This document shows, in pieces, positions 62,964-64,000 of a DNA stretch of 64,000 nt. The translations under genes and the position numbers were made by a program. The stretch spans positions 992,001 through 1,056,000 of the forward strand of contig OX595998.1 in assembly GCA_951394045.1 (NCBI GenBank), given 5' to 3'. This DNA comes from Nitzschia sp. DOCU1. Its lineage: Eukaryota > Bacillariophyta > Bacillariophyceae > Bacillariales > Bacillariaceae. How positions within the stretch are numbered: the first letter of the stretch is position 1; every line of letters begins with the position of its first letter. Under the pieces are notes generated by a model. That model worked only from the letters and a program-made list of their open reading frames with translations, made no database searches and was not told where the DNA came from.

Positions 62964-64000
62964 TTACTTCTTGAGTTTCTTGGTAAGACGTGCCAGCTTT
63001 TCTGCCTTCGCCTTGGCCGCCACCTCCAGCTTCTCGCGTCTAACCTTTGCTTCACGTTCGACTTCTTCTTCCAGCTGCCTCAAGATAGACTGCTTATAAT
63101 CGTCGAATCCGGCTTCCCAAGGTGTCACTCCCTGCTTTTCGACAACCCACAGGGTGCAATCACATTCTTCAATGAGACGCTGGTCGTGAGTGACAACTAC
63201 AATACCTCCGTTGAACTCGTTGATAGCATCGCAGAGAGCATCAATAGTTTCGATATCAAGATTGTTGGTAGGTTCGTCGCTACGAGACATGCGATAAAGA
63301 AACGTAAGCACAGAGAAAACAATATCAGCCGTGCGCTAGGCCATCAGCAAAACAATTGGTAGTTGTGAGCGGCGGGCACTTACAGGAGAAGAATATGCGG
63401 CATCTGAAGACTTAGGTCGACAAAGACGACACGGGCCTTCTGCCCTCCACTCAAATCCCGCATGACAACTTCGTGGGCGTGACCCTCCAAGCCGTACTTC
63501 CCAAGGCGATTTCGGCAAGATTGGTAGTCCAAGTCGTTGAATTGTGATCGCAAGTATTCGACGGGCGTCTTATTCATGGGTAGTCGATCCACAAAATGCT
63601 GGTTGTAAATACCCATTCGCAATCGAGGATTTCGACGGACCTCTCCCGTCGTCGGTTCGATCTCCCCGGTCAAAAGCTTCAGCAGCGTTGTTTTTCCTAC
63701 ACAAAAGGCATCATCATGTCAGGACGAGATCAAAATCGAGCAGTATCGACGCGCAATTACCAACCTGCTCCGTTTGGCCCAACCACACAAATGCGACTGT
63801 CCATGTCGATACCGAAGTCAATCTTCTCAAAGATAATCGGATGCTTGGGTGAATATCGAAAGTGTACATTGTTGACTTCCATAACAGGCCTCGTTAGCTC
63901 GGGAACCTCTGCAAACTCGAGCTTAACTGTATATTCACGCGGCCTCTTGATAAGTTCTGCCATTTCTGCAGTCTCCGAGCCCGCGGCAATCGCTTGGTTC
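62964..64000 (-). CDS. ABCF-type ATPase (GCN20/EF3-like), 3' part
   Basis: Partial: the 5' end lies beyond the window. Exons are 64000-63765 (open at the edge), 63696-63384 and 63279-62964, with introns of 68 and 104 bp. The joins rebuild [19 protein letters not shown] (Walker A), the ABC signature [35 protein letters not shown] (Walker B) and [10 protein letters not shown] (switch His). This is the second ATPase module of a twin-cassette ABCF protein; it lacks membrane segments and ends in a charged Lys-rich helix ([15 protein letters not shown]). ABCF proteins act on ribosomes in translation or its control. The ATG at 63963 is internal, since the frame continues upstream. Confidence 0.92.

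Overview
The window is eukaryotic nuclear DNA and most probably comes from a diatom. Genes carry short spliceosomal introns of about 55-105 bp. Organellar proteins start with bipartite presequences that contain ASAF or SAFAP motifs, the diatom plastid-targeting signature. eRF1 has the canonical NIKS, YxCxxxF and GGQ motifs, so a standard genetic code is expected. The copia-type retroelement is also typical of diatom genomes. The taxon is inferred; no marker gene fixes a species.

Left host block (1-30.6 kb). In order: a DMT/EamA transporter; a pyruvyl-transferase-like protein convergent with it; an ankyrin protein; a secreted lectin-GH99 protein; two tandem paralogous coiled-coil proteins; some small unknown genes; a pirin; a 2-hydroxyacid dehydrogenase; eRF1; an AMPK-gamma/SNF4 subunit; a stand-alone HPt phosphotransfer protein; a large PPR protein; and an Na+/H+ exchanger.

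Mobile block (30.6-51.8 kb), about 21 kb inserted between two host genes. First is a Ty1/copia element (30625-37017) with 311-bp LTRs that look identical and a perfect GTTAC target duplication, but with damaged gag-pol frames. About 340 bp further on is a 14,450-bp DNA transposon (37355-51804) with 35-bp terminal inverted repeats (34/35 matching). It carries five apparently intact genes: a small Cys-rich protein ending in a PCNA-binding (PIP) motif; a protein with the HxD...H...R signature of 2-oxoglutarate/Fe(II) dioxygenases, resembling TET/JBP enzymes; a 1565-aa protein with acidic repeats and a possible methyltransferase-like region; an 1176-aa DDE transposase of CACTA/KDZ type; and a three-exon 386-aa unknown. 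Two 73-bp tandem arrays, homologous and in opposite orientation, fill the two divergent promoters, and a third related array lies between the two convergent genes. This element is the most interesting object in the window: it looks like a self-contained mobile system that may modify DNA bases.

Right host block (51.8-64 kb). In order: a PhoD-like phosphatase; a plastid-type tryptophanyl-tRNA synthetase; a plastid-targeted FN3-like membrane protein with a GC-AG intron; a six-exon TPR protein; a small acidic protein with a 5-nt first coding exon; a secreted Spondin_N protein; and the 3' part of an ABCF ATPase that runs off the window end.
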